Assembly: GCA_022072615.1 (NCBI GenBank)
Contig: JAJVHS010000025.1
Location: forward strand, 1-47,927
DNA length: 47,927 bases
Source of the DNA: Phycisphaerales bacterium
Lineage (GTDB): Bacteria; Planctomycetota; Phycisphaerae; Phycisphaerales; UBA1924
Direction: 5' to 3'
Part shown: in pieces, positions 18,324 to 27,061 of the stretch
Layout: each line of letters starts with the position of its first letter
Numbering within the stretch: the stretch's first letter is position 1
Translations under genes and position numbers: made by a program
Notes under the pieces: model-generated
What the model was told of the DNA's origin: nothing
Seen by the model: only the letters and a program-made list of their open reading frames with translations
The model's database searches: none

Positions 18324-18731
18324 GTTCAAACTCCGTCGAAACACCGGTGCCTGTGCGGCACAGAAGGGAGCGCGTGCGGTTGTCGGACGATCGGACCGGG
18401 CAATCCGGCACGAAGCCCGTCAGGACGGGCATAATACCGCAGCGACGTTCCCACTGGCTTTTGGGTTCAGCCGTTCACAACGTCCGCGCCTTGTGTCTGA
18501 GGCCCGGGGGTTGGAACAGGCTGATCTCGGCGGCCGCTCGTGCTGCGGATCCATCCGTGGGGGGGACGGATCGGCCGGGGTCGCCCTCTGGCGCCTGCCA
18601 GATTGCGTGGCAGCATAACAGACTCCGACACGCCTTGTCCAGTCGCCACCGGGGCTGGGGCGGCAGAATTTTTCCATACGGAGCGTGTTCGGACGGGAAT
18701 CGAGCGCGGGCCGATGGCCGCGGCGCGGCGG
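18324..18731. other. Gene-free interval of 408 bp upstream of the giant protein gene
   Basis: The interval lies between the giant-gene start and the stop of the racemase-like gene (both minus strand). Open frames across it on both strands are shadows with no ribosome binding site. It contains the inverted repeat and possible -10 element listed at 18415-18436, and a weak hairpin around 18553-18571 (ATCCGT/ACGGAT). Confidence 0.5.
18415..18436 (-). promoter_or_regulatory. Possible -10 element with adjacent inverted repeat
   Basis: On the minus strand TATTAT (18436-18431) is followed at once by GCCCGTC-CT-GACGGGC (18430-18415). It stands about 110 bp upstream of the giant protein start. A convincing -35 is not seen. 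The palindrome could be an operator or a 5' leader hairpin. Confidence 0.35.
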
Positions 18732-19424
18732 TCAGCAGACCAGGCAGGTGCGGACGGCCCCCTCGGCCAGGATGTCGGCGGCGTCGTAGACGGGGAGCGA
18801 CGAGTTCTCGCTGGTCACCACGAGGGGTGCTTCGCTGCAGGCGAGGATGACGCCTTCGCACCCCCGGGCCGCGAAATGCCGGATGATTTCGTGGACCGCG
18901 TGGCGGCTTTCGGGGCGGATGTTCCCATAAAGAAGCTCGCCGAAGATGATCTGCTCGAGCGTTTCGGCTTCGTCGGCGGTCGGCGGAAGCACCTGGATTC
19001 CTCGCATGCCCAGGGCGGTCTGGTAGGTGGAGGACTCGGTGACGAGCTTGGTGCCGATGACCCCGACGACCCTGCGGCGGTCGGCCTCGATGGACCGGGC
19101 CACCATGTCGGTCATGACGAGCCAGGCGATCGGGCTTCCCGACTGGGCCAGGGGGAGCGCGTGCTGGACGATGTTGTCGGGGACGAGGCAGATCTCGGCC
19201 CCGGCGGTGGCGAGAAAATCGGCGGAACGCCGCAGGAGCCGGGCGACGCCGTGCCAGTCGCCGCGGCGGATGGCCTCGATGTAGGCGTTGACGGGCTCGT
19301 TGTGGACCGTAATGCGGGGCTGGTCGTTGGGCGGGGCGAGCTTGGCGAGCTGCCGGGTGATCTGGCCGTAGAAGAGCGCGGTCCCTTCGGGGCTGACCGC
19401 CACGATTCCGATGTGTTTGGCCAC
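18732..19424 (-). CDS. Aspartate/glutamate racemase-family protein with an atypical first catalytic site
   Basis: The protein has 230 residues, usual for the Asp/Glu racemase superfamily. The N-terminal strand MAKHIGIVAVSPEGTALFY is the family opening. These enzymes normally use two facing cysteines. The second is present as C196 in GVILACSEAPLVV. The first, expected in a CNT/ANT-x-H loop, is replaced by VPDNIVQH (D83-N84). Members of this family with altered first sites include asymmetric racemases and decarboxylase-like enzymes, so an isomerase with other specificity is possible. The GTG start at 19424 was chosen because GGAG lies 6 bp upstream and the preceding frame overlaps the neighbouring hscB-like gene antisense. 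It is divergent from that gene by 108 bp. Confidence 0.82.
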   Translation of the reverse strand: MAKHIGIVAVSPEGTALFYGQITRQLAKLAPPNDQPRITVHNEPVNAYIEAIRRGDWHGVARLLRRSADFLATAGAEICLVPDNIVQHALPLAQSGSPIAWLVMTDMVARSIEADRRRVVGVIGTKLVTESSTYQTALGMRGIQVLPPTADEAETLEQIIFGELLYGNIRPESRHAVHEIIRHFAARGCEGVILACSEAPLVVTSENSSLPVYDAADILAEGAVRTCLVC

Positions 19425-19532
19425 GCCGTTCTCCGGAACATGGCGACGCCGGTGCAGTGCGCCGCGGGCTGACGAGCGTATCCCGGTTCCGGTTGCCGGG
19501 CGTGATTTTCCGCGAGCGAATACCCTTGCTGC

Positions 19533-20054
19533 ATGGCGTCCGGGGTCCACGAAAACCCTTTCATGCTGCTCGGTCTGCCGCAGACGATGGATCTGTCCGC
19601 GGAGCAGATCGAGGCGGCGGCACTGGAGCTCTCGGCGCGGCTGCATCCCGACGCGGTGGGAGGGGATCCTGAGGCGGAGGCGCGGCTGGCCGCGGTGAAC
19701 GATGCCCGGTCGGTTCTGGCGAGCCCCGAGAGCCGGGCGATTGCGCTCCTGGCGGCGGCGGGCGGCCCGTCGGCGTCGGAGGACCGGTCGCTCCCGGCGG
19801 GATTCCTGATGGAGATGATGCAGGTGCGCGAGGCGCTGGACGAGGCGGTCGCGCGGAAGGATGCCGGAGAGGTTTCAACTTGGCGGGCGTGGGCGCTCAG
19901 GAAGCGGGATTCGCACGCCGCTCGGGTGCGAGAGCTCTTTCTGAAGGGCGGCGAGCGGGACGTGCTGGTGGACATCCGGCGCGAGTTGAACGCCTGGCGG
20001 TACATTGAGCGGATGCTGGATCAGATTCCCGACGGCGGGGCGGGGTCCATCTGA
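19533..20054 (+). CDS. hscB: HscB-like J-domain co-chaperone
   Basis: The protein has 173 residues. Its N-terminal half is a J domain: NPFMLLGLP, then LHPDA with the HPD motif at residues 38-40, then VNDARSVLASPESRAIALL. The C-terminal half has the HscB oligomerisation signature FLMEMMQVREALDEA. HscB delivers the Fe-S scaffold IscU to the Hsp70 HscA during iron-sulfur cluster assembly in the cytoplasm. None of iscU, iscS or hscA lies in the window, so it is a stand-alone gene. An Fe-S biogenesis role would fit the many Fe-S proteins of the hydrogenase island, but the distance makes this no more than a remark. The start ATG at 19533 lies 108 bp from the divergent racemase start. Confidence 0.82.
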   Translation: MASGVHENPFMLLGLPQTMDLSAEQIEAAALELSARLHPDAVGGDPEAEARLAAVNDARSVLASPESRAIALLAAAGGPSASEDRSLPAGFLMEMMQVREALDEAVARKDAGEVSTWRAWALRKRDSHAARVRELFLKGGERDVLVDIRRELNAWRYIERMLDQIPDGGAGSI

Positions 20055-20099
20055 CGCGGGATGACGCGAGGGGCGTCGTGAGATGATCGGGCTCTGGGC

Positions 20100-20579
20100 A
20101 TGGCGGACGGGAGCAGACACGTGAAGCGGAACATTCCTTTCCTGGTTGCGATCCTGGTGCTCGCCGGGTTCTTTTTCGTCCGGGGCCGGGTTTCTCCGGC
20201 GGAGACACCGCCGCTGTTCCAGAGCGGGCTGACGCTGGGGCCTGCCATGACCAGGTCGAAGGAATCGGGGTCGCTGGTGCTGGCGATGGCGACGGCGGAC
20301 TGGTGCGGCCCGTGCCAAGTGCTCAAGAAAGGTGCGCTGCGTGATCCGCGGGTCGAGGGTTGGGTGAAGGACCACGCGCTGGCGGTGTATGTGGATATCG
20401 ACAAGAGCCCCGGGGACGCAGCGGTGCTGCGGGCGATCCAGGTTCCGACGCTGGTGCTGTTCCGGGGCGATTCTGAGCTTGGACGCGTGAGCGGGGTGGT
20501 CGACGCGGACGACCTGCTCTCGTGGTTCAAGAGTGCGTCGAATTCAACCGGCGAGCCGGCGGTGTCGCCGCCCTCGTAA
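20100..20579 (+). CDS. Membrane-anchored thioredoxin-fold protein
   Basis: The protein has 159 residues. An N-terminal membrane helix (NIPFLVAILVLAGFFFV, residues 11-27) is followed by a thioredoxin domain with the full active site WCGPC at 68-72 and the cis-proline loop IQVPTLVLFRG. The domain would therefore face the periplasm, anchored to the inner membrane. The site is complete, so disulfide reduction or isomerisation is likely. The gene lies 45 bp behind hscB and in the same direction, and its stop is only 5 bp from the convergent UbiA-family gene. Its redox partner is unknown; the redoxin and DsbD-alpha-like proteins about 10 kb away are possible but unlinked. Confidence 0.88.
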   Translation: MADGSRHVKRNIPFLVAILVLAGFFFVRGRVSPAETPPLFQSGLTLGPAMTRSKESGSLVLAMATADWCGPCQVLKKGALRDPRVEGWVKDHALAVYVDIDKSPGDAAVLRAIQVPTLVLFRGDSELGRVSGVVDADDLLSWFKSASNSTGEPAVSPPS

Positions 20580-20584
20580 CGCGC

Positions 20585-21598
20585 TCAGACGCGGCGGTAG
20601 CCGACGGGCTGCTCGGCGAGGCTGTAGATCTCGCGGAGCAGCGTCATGCCGATGTATCCGAAGACGGCGACCACGGCGAGGATGACGGACTCGGGGATGC
20701 GGCCCGCGGCGATCATCCACGCCCAGGCCTGGAGGCTCATCCACAGCGACCCGTAGCGGGTGATCTTTTCGGCACCGCGGGCGCCATCCCGAGCCGCGTG
20801 CACCTTGTGCATGCACAGCAGGACGAAGCACACGGCCATGACGGCCGGCGGGATCGCGGTCGCCGGGCGGACCCATGAGGGCCAGTAGAAGGAAGCGTCG
20901 GGCGAGCGGGAGCCGGCGACCCAGAGGAAGGCCGCCGTCCAGAACGCGCAGCCCAGTCCCGCGGCGACCCAGGCTCGGGTCGTGACGGGCGGGGGTTTGC
21001 TGGCGACGCGATGGGTGGCGGCGGCAACGACCGCGGCGTGCATGAAGACGAGCCAGACCGGCCAGAGGAACGCGAGGCTCGGATTGGGGACCAGCATGGC
21101 GCCGGCGTAGATGAGGCCGTAGGCGACAAAGCCCAGCGCCGGGATGAACCTCGCGGCGCCGTTGAAGACGAGGATGCCGCCGGCGAGGAAGAGCGTGAGC
21201 AGGACGCTCGGCGTGCCGAAGGCGACCGATCCAAGGACCGCGATGAGGAGTGTTGAGGCCGCGACCGCGACGGCGCTTTCGGGCCGGATCTGCCCGGAGG
21301 GGATGGGGCGATCCGGCCTGAGCCAGCGGTCACGGTTCTGGTCGAACAGGTCGTTGAGGCAGGCGCCGAAGGCAAAGAGGCCGAGGCTTCCGATGGCGGA
21401 GGCGACAAGGTCGAGCGCGAGGGGGCGCGACTGGAGCGCGGCGTGGGCGGGTTCCTGCGGGAACGCCCGGGTCCAGAGGATGACGAACCAGACGTTGCTG
21501 ACGACGGCGAACGCGGTGGTGACGCGCGTCAAGCGCAGGATGGGGGCGATTCGCTCGAGGATCAGGCGCATGATCGCCGGGAAGCGTACGTGCCGCAT
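20585..21598 (-). CDS. UbiA-superfamily membrane prenyltransferase
   Basis: The protein has 337 residues and about eight membrane helices. The first aspartate-rich motif is classical: NDLFDQNRDRWLRPDRPIPSG-like at residues 82-102, with N82, D83, D86 and D90 arranged to bind Mg-diphosphate. The second motif, usually DxxxD in a later loop, is not clear; the corresponding loop reads MHKVHAARDGARGAEK with a single aspartate. UbiA enzymes attach prenyl chains to aromatic or other acceptors in quinone, heme O, chlorophyll and lipid synthesis. No pathway genes lie nearby, so the acceptor is unknown. A group of UbiA-like proteins exists with degenerate second motifs, some in eboABC-type clusters. The start at 21598 is uncertain; an ATG nine codons later is possible. 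Confidence 0.82.
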   Translation of the reverse strand: MRHVRFPAIMRLILERIAPILRLTRVTTAFAVVSNVWFVILWTRAFPQEPAHAALQSRPLALDLVASAIGSLGLFAFGACLNDLFDQNRDRWLRPDRPIPSGQIRPESAVAVAASTLLIAVLGSVAFGTPSVLLTLFLAGGILVFNGAARFIPALGFVAYGLIYAGAMLVPNPSLAFLWPVWLVFMHAAVVAAATHRVASKPPPVTTRAWVAAGLGCAFWTAAFLWVAGSRSPDASFYWPSWVRPATAIPPAVMAVCFVLLCMHKVHAARDGARGAEKITRYGSLWMSLQAWAWMIAAGRIPESVILAVVAVFGYIGMTLLREIYSLAEQPVGYRRV

Positions 21599-21758
21599 CT
21601 TCTGGACGTACGTCTCGTCCAGGATTTCCTGATCCGTGTTGCGCGCTGCGGCTCACCGTCAGTCCAGCAGGCGACGGCGACTCGTGAGCGAGCCGCTTGG
21701 GCCGGGGTCCGATGCCTGATCTGCAGGTCTGGTCGCGGTTCCAGCGACGGGGCGCTGG

Positions 21759-22607
21759 TTACTTCGGCGCCGGCTCGGCGGGGGTTTCGGTGGCGGCGCC
21801 CTGATCGGTGGCCGCGGTCTCGAGGGCTCGGGCGGTTGCCTTGACCACGTCCTCGGCGGGGAGGATCACGGCGGAGAGGTAGTCGCTCGAGTTCATGTCG
21901 CCGCCCTCGACATCGTCGGCCTCCGGGAGCTGGAGCGCGGTGAAGCCGATGACGGCGCCGTCTTCGGCGAAGACGGGCTTGCCGATTTCCCGTGCGATGG
22001 ACTCATCGGCGGGGATATAGAGCTTGCGCGGCTTCTTGGTCGTGCCGCCCAGGCGGGTCATCTGAACGACCGGGGCGCGATCGAAGAACTTGCCGAGACG
22101 GCCGATGGTGAGGAGCGTGTCGCCGACGTTGGGCGTGGTGCTCTTTGAGAAATCCACCGCGGTGAGCTGCTTGCCGCCGGTATCGTCGATCCTGATCCAG
22201 GCAAGATCGAGCTCGCGGTCGCGGGCGATGAGCTTGGCGGAGATGCCCTCGGTGTCCTCGCCGATGAGGACCTTGATGTCGGTGGGGGTCGCGGTCATCC
22301 CGCCGAGCTGGCGCTGGATGAGCGGGGGCAGGCCGCCGGTCTGCGTGTTCGAGCAGAGCAGCAGGCCGCTGGGGTCGATGATGACGGCGGTGATCTCGGT
22401 TTCCTGCTCCTGCGACGCGGGCTCGAACTTCAGCACGAACTTCACGGTGACAAGGGCCGGCGAGCGCTCGGCCATGAGCTTGGTCCAGTCGGCGGACGGA
22501 GCCGCGGCGGCTTCATGGATCGCGGGCAATGCGGCCGGGGCCGTGGGGGCAAAGGTCGAGCCGCTCAGCAGCGCCAGCGTCATCACCAGGGTCGTACTGT
22601 TTCGCAT
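21759..22607 (-). CDS. Exported trypsin-fold (HtrA-like) protein without a catalytic triad
   Basis: The protein has 282 residues with a signal peptide (MRNSTTLVMTLALLSGSTFA). The body follows the chymotrypsin/HtrA pattern: ITAVIIDPSGLLLCSNTQ aligns with the strand that normally carries the catalytic His (TNxHV), DRELDLAWIRID aligns with the Asp segment, and REIGKPVFAEDGAVIGF with the GxSGGP Ser segment. Only the Asp position survives; His and Ser are replaced. A protease activity is therefore not expected, and a binding role is more likely. No PDZ domain is present; the C-terminus is low-complexity (TPAEPAPK). AGGA lies 7 bp upstream of the ATG at 22607. It is divergent from the glycosyltransferase gene. 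Confidence 0.75.
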   Translation of the reverse strand: MRNSTTLVMTLALLSGSTFAPTAPAALPAIHEAAAAPSADWTKLMAERSPALVTVKFVLKFEPASQEQETEITAVIIDPSGLLLCSNTQTGGLPPLIQRQLGGMTATPTDIKVLIGEDTEGISAKLIARDRELDLAWIRIDDTGGKQLTAVDFSKSTTPNVGDTLLTIGRLGKFFDRAPVVQMTRLGGTTKKPRKLYIPADESIAREIGKPVFAEDGAVIGFTALQLPEADDVEGGDMNSSDYLSAVILPAEDVVKATARALETAATDQGAATETPAEPAPK

Positions 22608-22768
22608 CGTGGTCCTTTGGACAGGCGGGCTTCCGGGGATCGGAAGCCGATCGGTTAGCAACGCGACCTAGGGTAGGATGCACGCGGCCCGGAATAGTTC
22701 CTGAGGCGATCTTTCAAGCGAGCGCCGCGACCCTGGCGCCGCGATTCAAACCTCATCGGCGAGATGCA

Positions 22769-24340
22769 GTGACCGCGAGCCCTCTAACTCCACATCGAGA
22801 AGCGAGCGGCCGCGGGACGCGGGGACTCGCGCGTCGGTTGGCGGGGTGGCATGGGTGGTGGTGGGCCGGGCCGATCGTGCTGCTGCTGGCGGTGACGCTG
22901 CCGCACCTTGGTGACGGCGACTGGATGCGGGGCGACAGCGGGTGGTACGCCGCGATCGCGCTGAAAGCGTGGCGCACGGGCGAACTGTGGACGCTCTACG
23001 AGGGACCGGGTCGGCCGTATTTCAATAAACCCCCGCTGGTGTTCTGGGTGCAGGGCGCGTGGATGTGGATCGCGGGCGTTGGCGCGTGGCAGGCGCGGCT
23101 GGCGACGGTCGCGGCGGCGGCGGTGTGCGTTGCGGTGGTGGGGGGGATCGCGCGGAGCCTGGCGGGACGGCGAGCGGCGCTCGTGTGCGGGGTGCTGCTG
23201 GCGGTGAACATCGAGTTCTTCCGGCGGACGCGGGAGATCTCGCTCGACATGTGGAACCTGGCGTTCATGCTCGTGGCCGCGTGGGCGCTGGTGCGGATCG
23301 CCGTGCGGAGCAGGGGCGATCACGCCGCGCGAGATGCTCGGGCGGGATCGATGGCATGGCCGGTGGTCATCGCGGGAGCGGCCCTCGGGGCGTCGCTGAT
23401 GACAAAGCCGCTGGTCGGGCTGGCGGCGCCGGTGATGGTGATCGCATGGCTGATGCTCGAACGGGCGACGGGTTCGCACGCCGGCGGTGCGCCGCGGCCC
23501 GCGATCGGCAGGGCGATGGGGGCGGTGGCGGCAACGGCGATCATCGGAGCGGCCATTGCGGCGCCGTGGCACCTCTCGATGGCGCGCGTGCACGGGGACG
23601 CCTTCATCGACGCGTATTTCGGGCGGGAAGTCCTTGCTCGGGGAACGGGCGAACTGGTCGGCGGGCAGAAGGCAACGCAGCCGGCCTGGTTCTATGCGGC
23701 GAACGCGGCGGCGGGCTGGACGATGTGGGCGTTGGCCGCGGCGCTGTTTGTGGTGGGGCAACGCGGCTGGAAGATTGATCCGGCGCGAGCGACGTTGCTG
23801 CGATTTGGCGTGAGCTGGGGAGTCGGGTGGCTGGTGCTGCTGACGCTCTTTCCCGATCGGCGGGACCGGTACGCGCTGCCGGTGCACGCGGGGCTCGCGG
23901 TGGCGGCGTGTGCGCTGGTCGGCGGTCGATCACGCGCGGCAGGGCGGATGCTGCGCATCGCCCCCGTCGCCGTCGCGGGCGTGGGCGTGATTGTCGGCAT
24001 GCTGCCGATCCGGGTGCAGCGGGAGGCCAACGAGCAATGGCCCGCGCTGAAAAAGTGGATGGATGAGCATCCGGGTGATGAGCCCTGGGACGGGGGGTTC
24101 TCGGGGGCTCCGGCGGCTCGGGTGTACCTGATGACGGGGCTGTGGCCTCGGACGACCCGTGATGTGGCCGGCCGGCAGATCGCCGACCCGCCGATAGGGT
24201 CTGTGCTGCTGTACCACCGTCGAGGCGGGTGGGCGCCGGGCCCGGGCGAGCGAGAGGAATGGTCGGCGGGTGATCTGCGGGCGACACGGCTTGTGGCGGC
24301 GCCGTGGGCGCCGGTTGAGACCCCGGACCCGGGCGAGTGA
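22769..24340 (+). CDS. ArnT/PMT-type membrane glycosyltransferase
   Basis: The protein has about 523 residues and some ten membrane helices. The N-terminal loop after the first helix holds the family signature: GDGDWMRGDSGWYAAIA with the acidic pair, then YFNKPPLVFWVQG, the xKPPLxxW motif of GT-C enzymes such as ArnT and PMT. These enzymes transfer sugars from polyprenyl-phosphate donors to lipids or proteins on the outer face of the membrane. The C-terminal region is a soluble domain of about 100 residues. Acceptor and donor are unknown. The GTG at 22769 was taken as start because the frame upstream overlaps the divergent protease-like gene and lacks family features; this choice is uncertain. 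The downstream tRNA gene is 92 bp away. Confidence 0.85.
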   Translation: MTASPLTPHREASGRGTRGLARRLAGWHGWWWAGPIVLLLAVTLPHLGDGDWMRGDSGWYAAIALKAWRTGELWTLYEGPGRPYFNKPPLVFWVQGAWMWIAGVGAWQARLATVAAAAVCVAVVGGIARSLAGRRAALVCGVLLAVNIEFFRRTREISLDMWNLAFMLVAAWALVRIAVRSRGDHAARDARAGSMAWPVVIAGAALGASLMTKPLVGLAAPVMVIAWLMLERATGSHAGGAPRPAIGRAMGAVAATAIIGAAIAAPWHLSMARVHGDAFIDAYFGREVLARGTGELVGGQKATQPAWFYAANAAAGWTMWALAAALFVVGQRGWKIDPARATLLRFGVSWGVGWLVLLTLFPDRRDRYALPVHAGLAVAACALVGGRSRAAGRMLRIAPVAVAGVGVIVGMLPIRVQREANEQWPALKKWMDEHPGDEPWDGGFSGAPAARVYLMTGLWPRTTRDVAGRQIADPPIGSVLLYHRRGGWAPGPGEREEWSAGDLRATRLVAAPWAPVETPDPGE

Positions 24341-24432
24341 CCGGCGCGGGGTCGGGCGCGGCCGGGGCGGAGCGGGAGATGACTCGGGGGCACGAGGCCG
24401 CTACGGTTACGCCCTCGCGCAAGCGAGCGACC

Positions 24433-24506
24433 GGGCGCATAGCTCAGTTGGCTAGAGCGCGGCTGTCACATAGCCGAGGTCACAGGTTCGAGTCCTGTTG
24501 CGCCCA
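24433..24506 (+). tRNA. tRNA-Val (anticodon CAC)
   Basis: A full cloverleaf can be drawn. The 7-bp acceptor stem is GGGCGCA with TGCGCCC, the D arm GCTC/GAGC, the anticodon stem CGGCT/AGCCG with loop GTCACAT, and the T arm ACAGG-TTCGAGT-CCTGT. The anticodon is at 24467-24469. CCA is not encoded; the discriminator is A at 24506. Loop position 32 is G, which is less common, so the isotype should be confirmed. Confidence 0.9.
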
Positions 24507-24609
24507 TTACCCCCTTTTCAGAAGTTCGCACGGAACGCCGCACCCCGCCAGAACGGGGTAGTTGTCCGTGTGCTATCTCCGGGCAGGTGCTCGTGGGTTC
24601 GCCTGGACG

Positions 24610-25686
24610 TCAGCAGATACGGGGCAGCAGTTCACCGGCGGGGAGCTCGACGATGCGGGTCGGGCCCAGGGAGGTTCTCAGCAGCACACGGGCAATCTGC
24701 TGGCCCTGCACGCGGCCGATCCGCCGCGCGTCCGTGCCCGCCGGGTGACGGCGCATCACCGCCACCGCGAGGTCCGCCTGATCCTCGGGGACGAACGCCA
24801 CGACTTTGCCCTCGTTGGCGATGTGGAGGGGGTCGAAGCCGAGCATCTCGCACGCGGCGGCGACCTCGTCATCGATCGGGATCGCGTCCTCTTCGATGAC
24901 GATCTCCGCCCGGCTGGCGGCGGCGATCTCGTTCAGCGTGGACGCGAGGCCGCCACGCGTGGGGTCGCGCATGGCGTGGATCTGGATCCCCGCGTCGAAG
25001 AGTTGCTCGATGAGCGAGTTCAGCGGCCGGGTGTCTGATCGCAGGCCGGTGCGGAATGCAAGCTCGCCCCTTGCGGCGAGCACCGCGATGCCGTGGTTGC
25101 CGATCGGCCCGGAGAGGACCACGGCGTCGCCGGGACGAGCACCGGCCGCGTGCGGCGACCGGCCCTCGGGGACAAAGCCGACACCGGCGGTGCAGATCAT
25201 CAGGCCGTCGACGGCGCCGCGCGGGGCGACCTTGGTGTCGCCGGCGACGATGCGCACCCCGGCTTCGCGGGCGGCCGATGCCATCGAGGCTGCCAGCCGG
25301 GCAAGACGATCCATCGCAAAGCCTTCCTCGATGATGAAGGCGGCACTAAGCCAGGCGGGCCGGGCGCCCATCACGGCCAGGTCGTTCACGGTCCCGCAGA
25401 CGGCCAGACGGCCGATGTCGCCGCCGGGAAATTCGAGCGGATGAACGATGTGCGCGTCGGTGGTAAAGGCGGCGCGGGAATCGCCGGGCGAGAGCGCGAG
25501 CACGGCCGCATCGTCCGCTCGGTCGAGCGAGTCGTCGTTGAACGCGGGACGGAAGATACGGGCGATGAGGTCGGCGGAGAGCCGGCCGCCGCCCCCGTGG
25601 CCCAGGAGGATGGTTCCGGACGACCCAACGGGGGCCGGGCACACGCCGAAGCTCTGGGCGGGGGGAGTGTGCTCGGGCCCGTTCAT
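24610..25686 (-). CDS. hypE: Hydrogenase maturation protein HypE
   Basis: The protein has 358 residues and belongs to the PurM/AIR-synthase-like fold. HypE dehydrates the S-carboxamide received from HypF on its C-terminal cysteine to thiocyanate, the source of the two cyanide ligands of the [NiFe] site. The required ending is present: ELLPRIC with Cys358 as last residue. Other family marks are [12 protein letters not shown] at the start, [10 protein letters not shown] and [15 protein letters not shown]. It is the last gene of the hyp operon; its ATG overlaps the hypD stop by 4 bp. It acts in the cytoplasm with HypF, HypC and HypD. Confidence 0.97.
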   Translation of the reverse strand: MNGPEHTPPAQSFGVCPAPVGSSGTILLGHGGGGRLSADLIARIFRPAFNDDSLDRADDAAVLALSPGDSRAAFTTDAHIVHPLEFPGGDIGRLAVCGTVNDLAVMGARPAWLSAAFIIEEGFAMDRLARLAASMASAAREAGVRIVAGDTKVAPRGAVDGLMICTAGVGFVPEGRSPHAAGARPGDAVVLSGPIGNHGIAVLAARGELAFRTGLRSDTRPLNSLIEQLFDAGIQIHAMRDPTRGGLASTLNEIAAASRAEIVIEEDAIPIDDEVAAACEMLGFDPLHIANEGKVVAFVPEDQADLAVAVMRRHPAGTDARRIGRVQGQQIARVLLRTSLGPTRIVELPAGELLPRIC

Positions 25687-26792
25687 GCGTTGCCTCGGAT
25701 GGTCAGGTCCGCACGCCGGTACCTGTAGTACGCGGCGCACGCGCCCTCCGCCGAGACCATGGTGGCGCCGAGCGGGTGGTCGGGCGTGCACTCCTTGCCG
25801 AAGGAGGGGCACTGCACCGGGTTCCTGCGACCCTGGAGGATCTCGCCCGCGATGCAGAGCGGGGACTCGCGGGATGTCACGGGCGCGACGTCGAAGCGGC
25901 GAGCGGCGTCAAAGTCGCTGTAACGGTCGCGGAGGTGCAGGCCGCTGGCGGGGATGACACCGATGCCGCGCCACTCGCGGTCGCCGAGTTCGAAGACTTC
26001 GTGGAGGACCCCTTGAGCCTGCTGATTCCCGTCGCGGGTAACGGCTCGGACGTAGGCGTTCTCGACGCGTGCGACACCGAGATTGAGCTGGCGGACCGCC
26101 GCGAGGATGCCGGCCGCGAGATCGAGCGGCTCAAAGCCGGTGACGACGATGGGCACGCGGAACTGGTCGGCAATGGGGGGATACTCGTGGAAGCCCATCA
26201 CGGCGCAGACGTGGCCGGCGGCGAGGAAGGCCTGCACGCGGTTGTACGGCGAGGCGAGGATCGCCCGCATGGCGCCGGGCACGCAGGCCTGGGAAACAAG
26301 GAGCGAGAAGTTGAGAAGGCCGAGTCGGCGGGCGTGGAGGACGGACATCGCGTTGGCGGGCGCGGTGGTCTCGAACCCGATCGCGAAGAAGACGACCTGG
26401 CGATCGGGGTTGGCCTGGGCGATCCGGACGGCGTCGAGAGGGGAGTACACGACACGGACGTCGGCGCCTCCGGCTCGGACCGCAAAGAGATCGGCGGCCG
26501 TACCCGGGACGCGGAGCATGTCGCCGAAGCTGGTGAAGATCACGCCCGGCAGCGCCGCGATCGCCAGCGCGCGGTCGATGACCTCGAGCGGCGTGACGCA
26601 GACGGGGCAGCCCGGGCCGTGAACAAGCTGGATCCGCGGGGGGAGAAGCTCGGCCAGTCCGCTGCGGACGATGGAGTGGGTCTGGCCGCCGCAGATCTCC
26701 ATGAGGACGTAGTCGCCGTGCGCGTGACGCCGGATCTCGTCGAGCGTCTGCTCGACGAGGTGCCTGTCACGATACTCCGCGAGGTACTTCAC
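25683..26792 (-). CDS. hypD: Hydrogenase maturation protein HypD
   Basis: The protein has 369 residues. HypD is the [4Fe-4S] scaffold on which, with HypC, the Fe(CN)2CO group is put together. Its cysteine motifs are all present: [20 protein letters not shown], and near the C-terminus [19 protein letters not shown] with [11 protein letters not shown]. The GTG start at 26792 has GGAGG about 6 bp upstream and overlaps the hypC stop by 4 bp, and its own stop overlaps hypE by 4 bp, so the three are translationally coupled. Length is normal for the family. No missing ligand was noticed. Confidence 0.97.
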   Translation of the reverse strand: MKYLAEYRDRHLVEQTLDEIRRHAHGDYVLMEICGGQTHSIVRSGLAELLPPRIQLVHGPGCPVCVTPLEVIDRALAIAALPGVIFTSFGDMLRVPGTAADLFAVRAGGADVRVVYSPLDAVRIAQANPDRQVVFFAIGFETTAPANAMSVLHARRLGLLNFSLLVSQACVPGAMRAILASPYNRVQAFLAAGHVCAVMGFHEYPPIADQFRVPIVVTGFEPLDLAAGILAAVRQLNLGVARVENAYVRAVTRDGNQQAQGVLHEVFELGDREWRGIGVIPASGLHLRDRYSDFDAARRFDVAPVTSRESPLCIAGEILQGRRNPVQCPSFGKECTPDHPLGATMVSAEGACAAYYRYRRADLTIRGNA

Positions 26793-27040
26793 GCGGGACC
26801 TCCGGTTTCCGAGTTGGTCTCACCGGCTTCACGCAGGGCTCGGAGCGTTTCCGCGGCTTCGTGCTCGTCGATGCGGCTGATCGCGAAGCCCACGTGGACG
26901 AGGACATAGTCTCCGACGGCAGCTTCGGGCACGCAGGCGAGGCAGACCTCCCGGCTGACGCCGCCGAAATCAACGATCCCCGCGCGGAACAGGTCGTCGC
27001 CGCGGACCTCGATGACTCTTCCGGGTATGCCCAGGCACAT
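26789..27040 (-). CDS. hypC: Hydrogenase assembly chaperone HypC
   Basis: The protein has 83 residues, normal for HypC/HybG. It begins MCLGIPGRV, and Cys2, exposed after Met removal, is the residue that binds the Fe(CN)2CO unit and the large-subunit precursor. The start at 27040 was chosen for this motif over a start six codons upstream, and GGAG lies about 9 bp before it. The stop overlaps the hypD start. It lies 21 bp behind hypF. Confidence 0.96.
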   Translation of the reverse strand: MCLGIPGRVIEVRGDDLFRAGIVDFGGVSREVCLACVPEAAVGDYVLVHVGFAISRIDEHEAAETLRALREAGETNSETGGPA

Positions 27041-27061
27041 CACGAGAGCTCCGAGCAAGGT

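Noticed and set aside
24542-24559. Hairpin ACCCCG/CGGGGT behind hypE as a terminator
   Set aside because: The stem is short and no T tract follows on the hypE strand.
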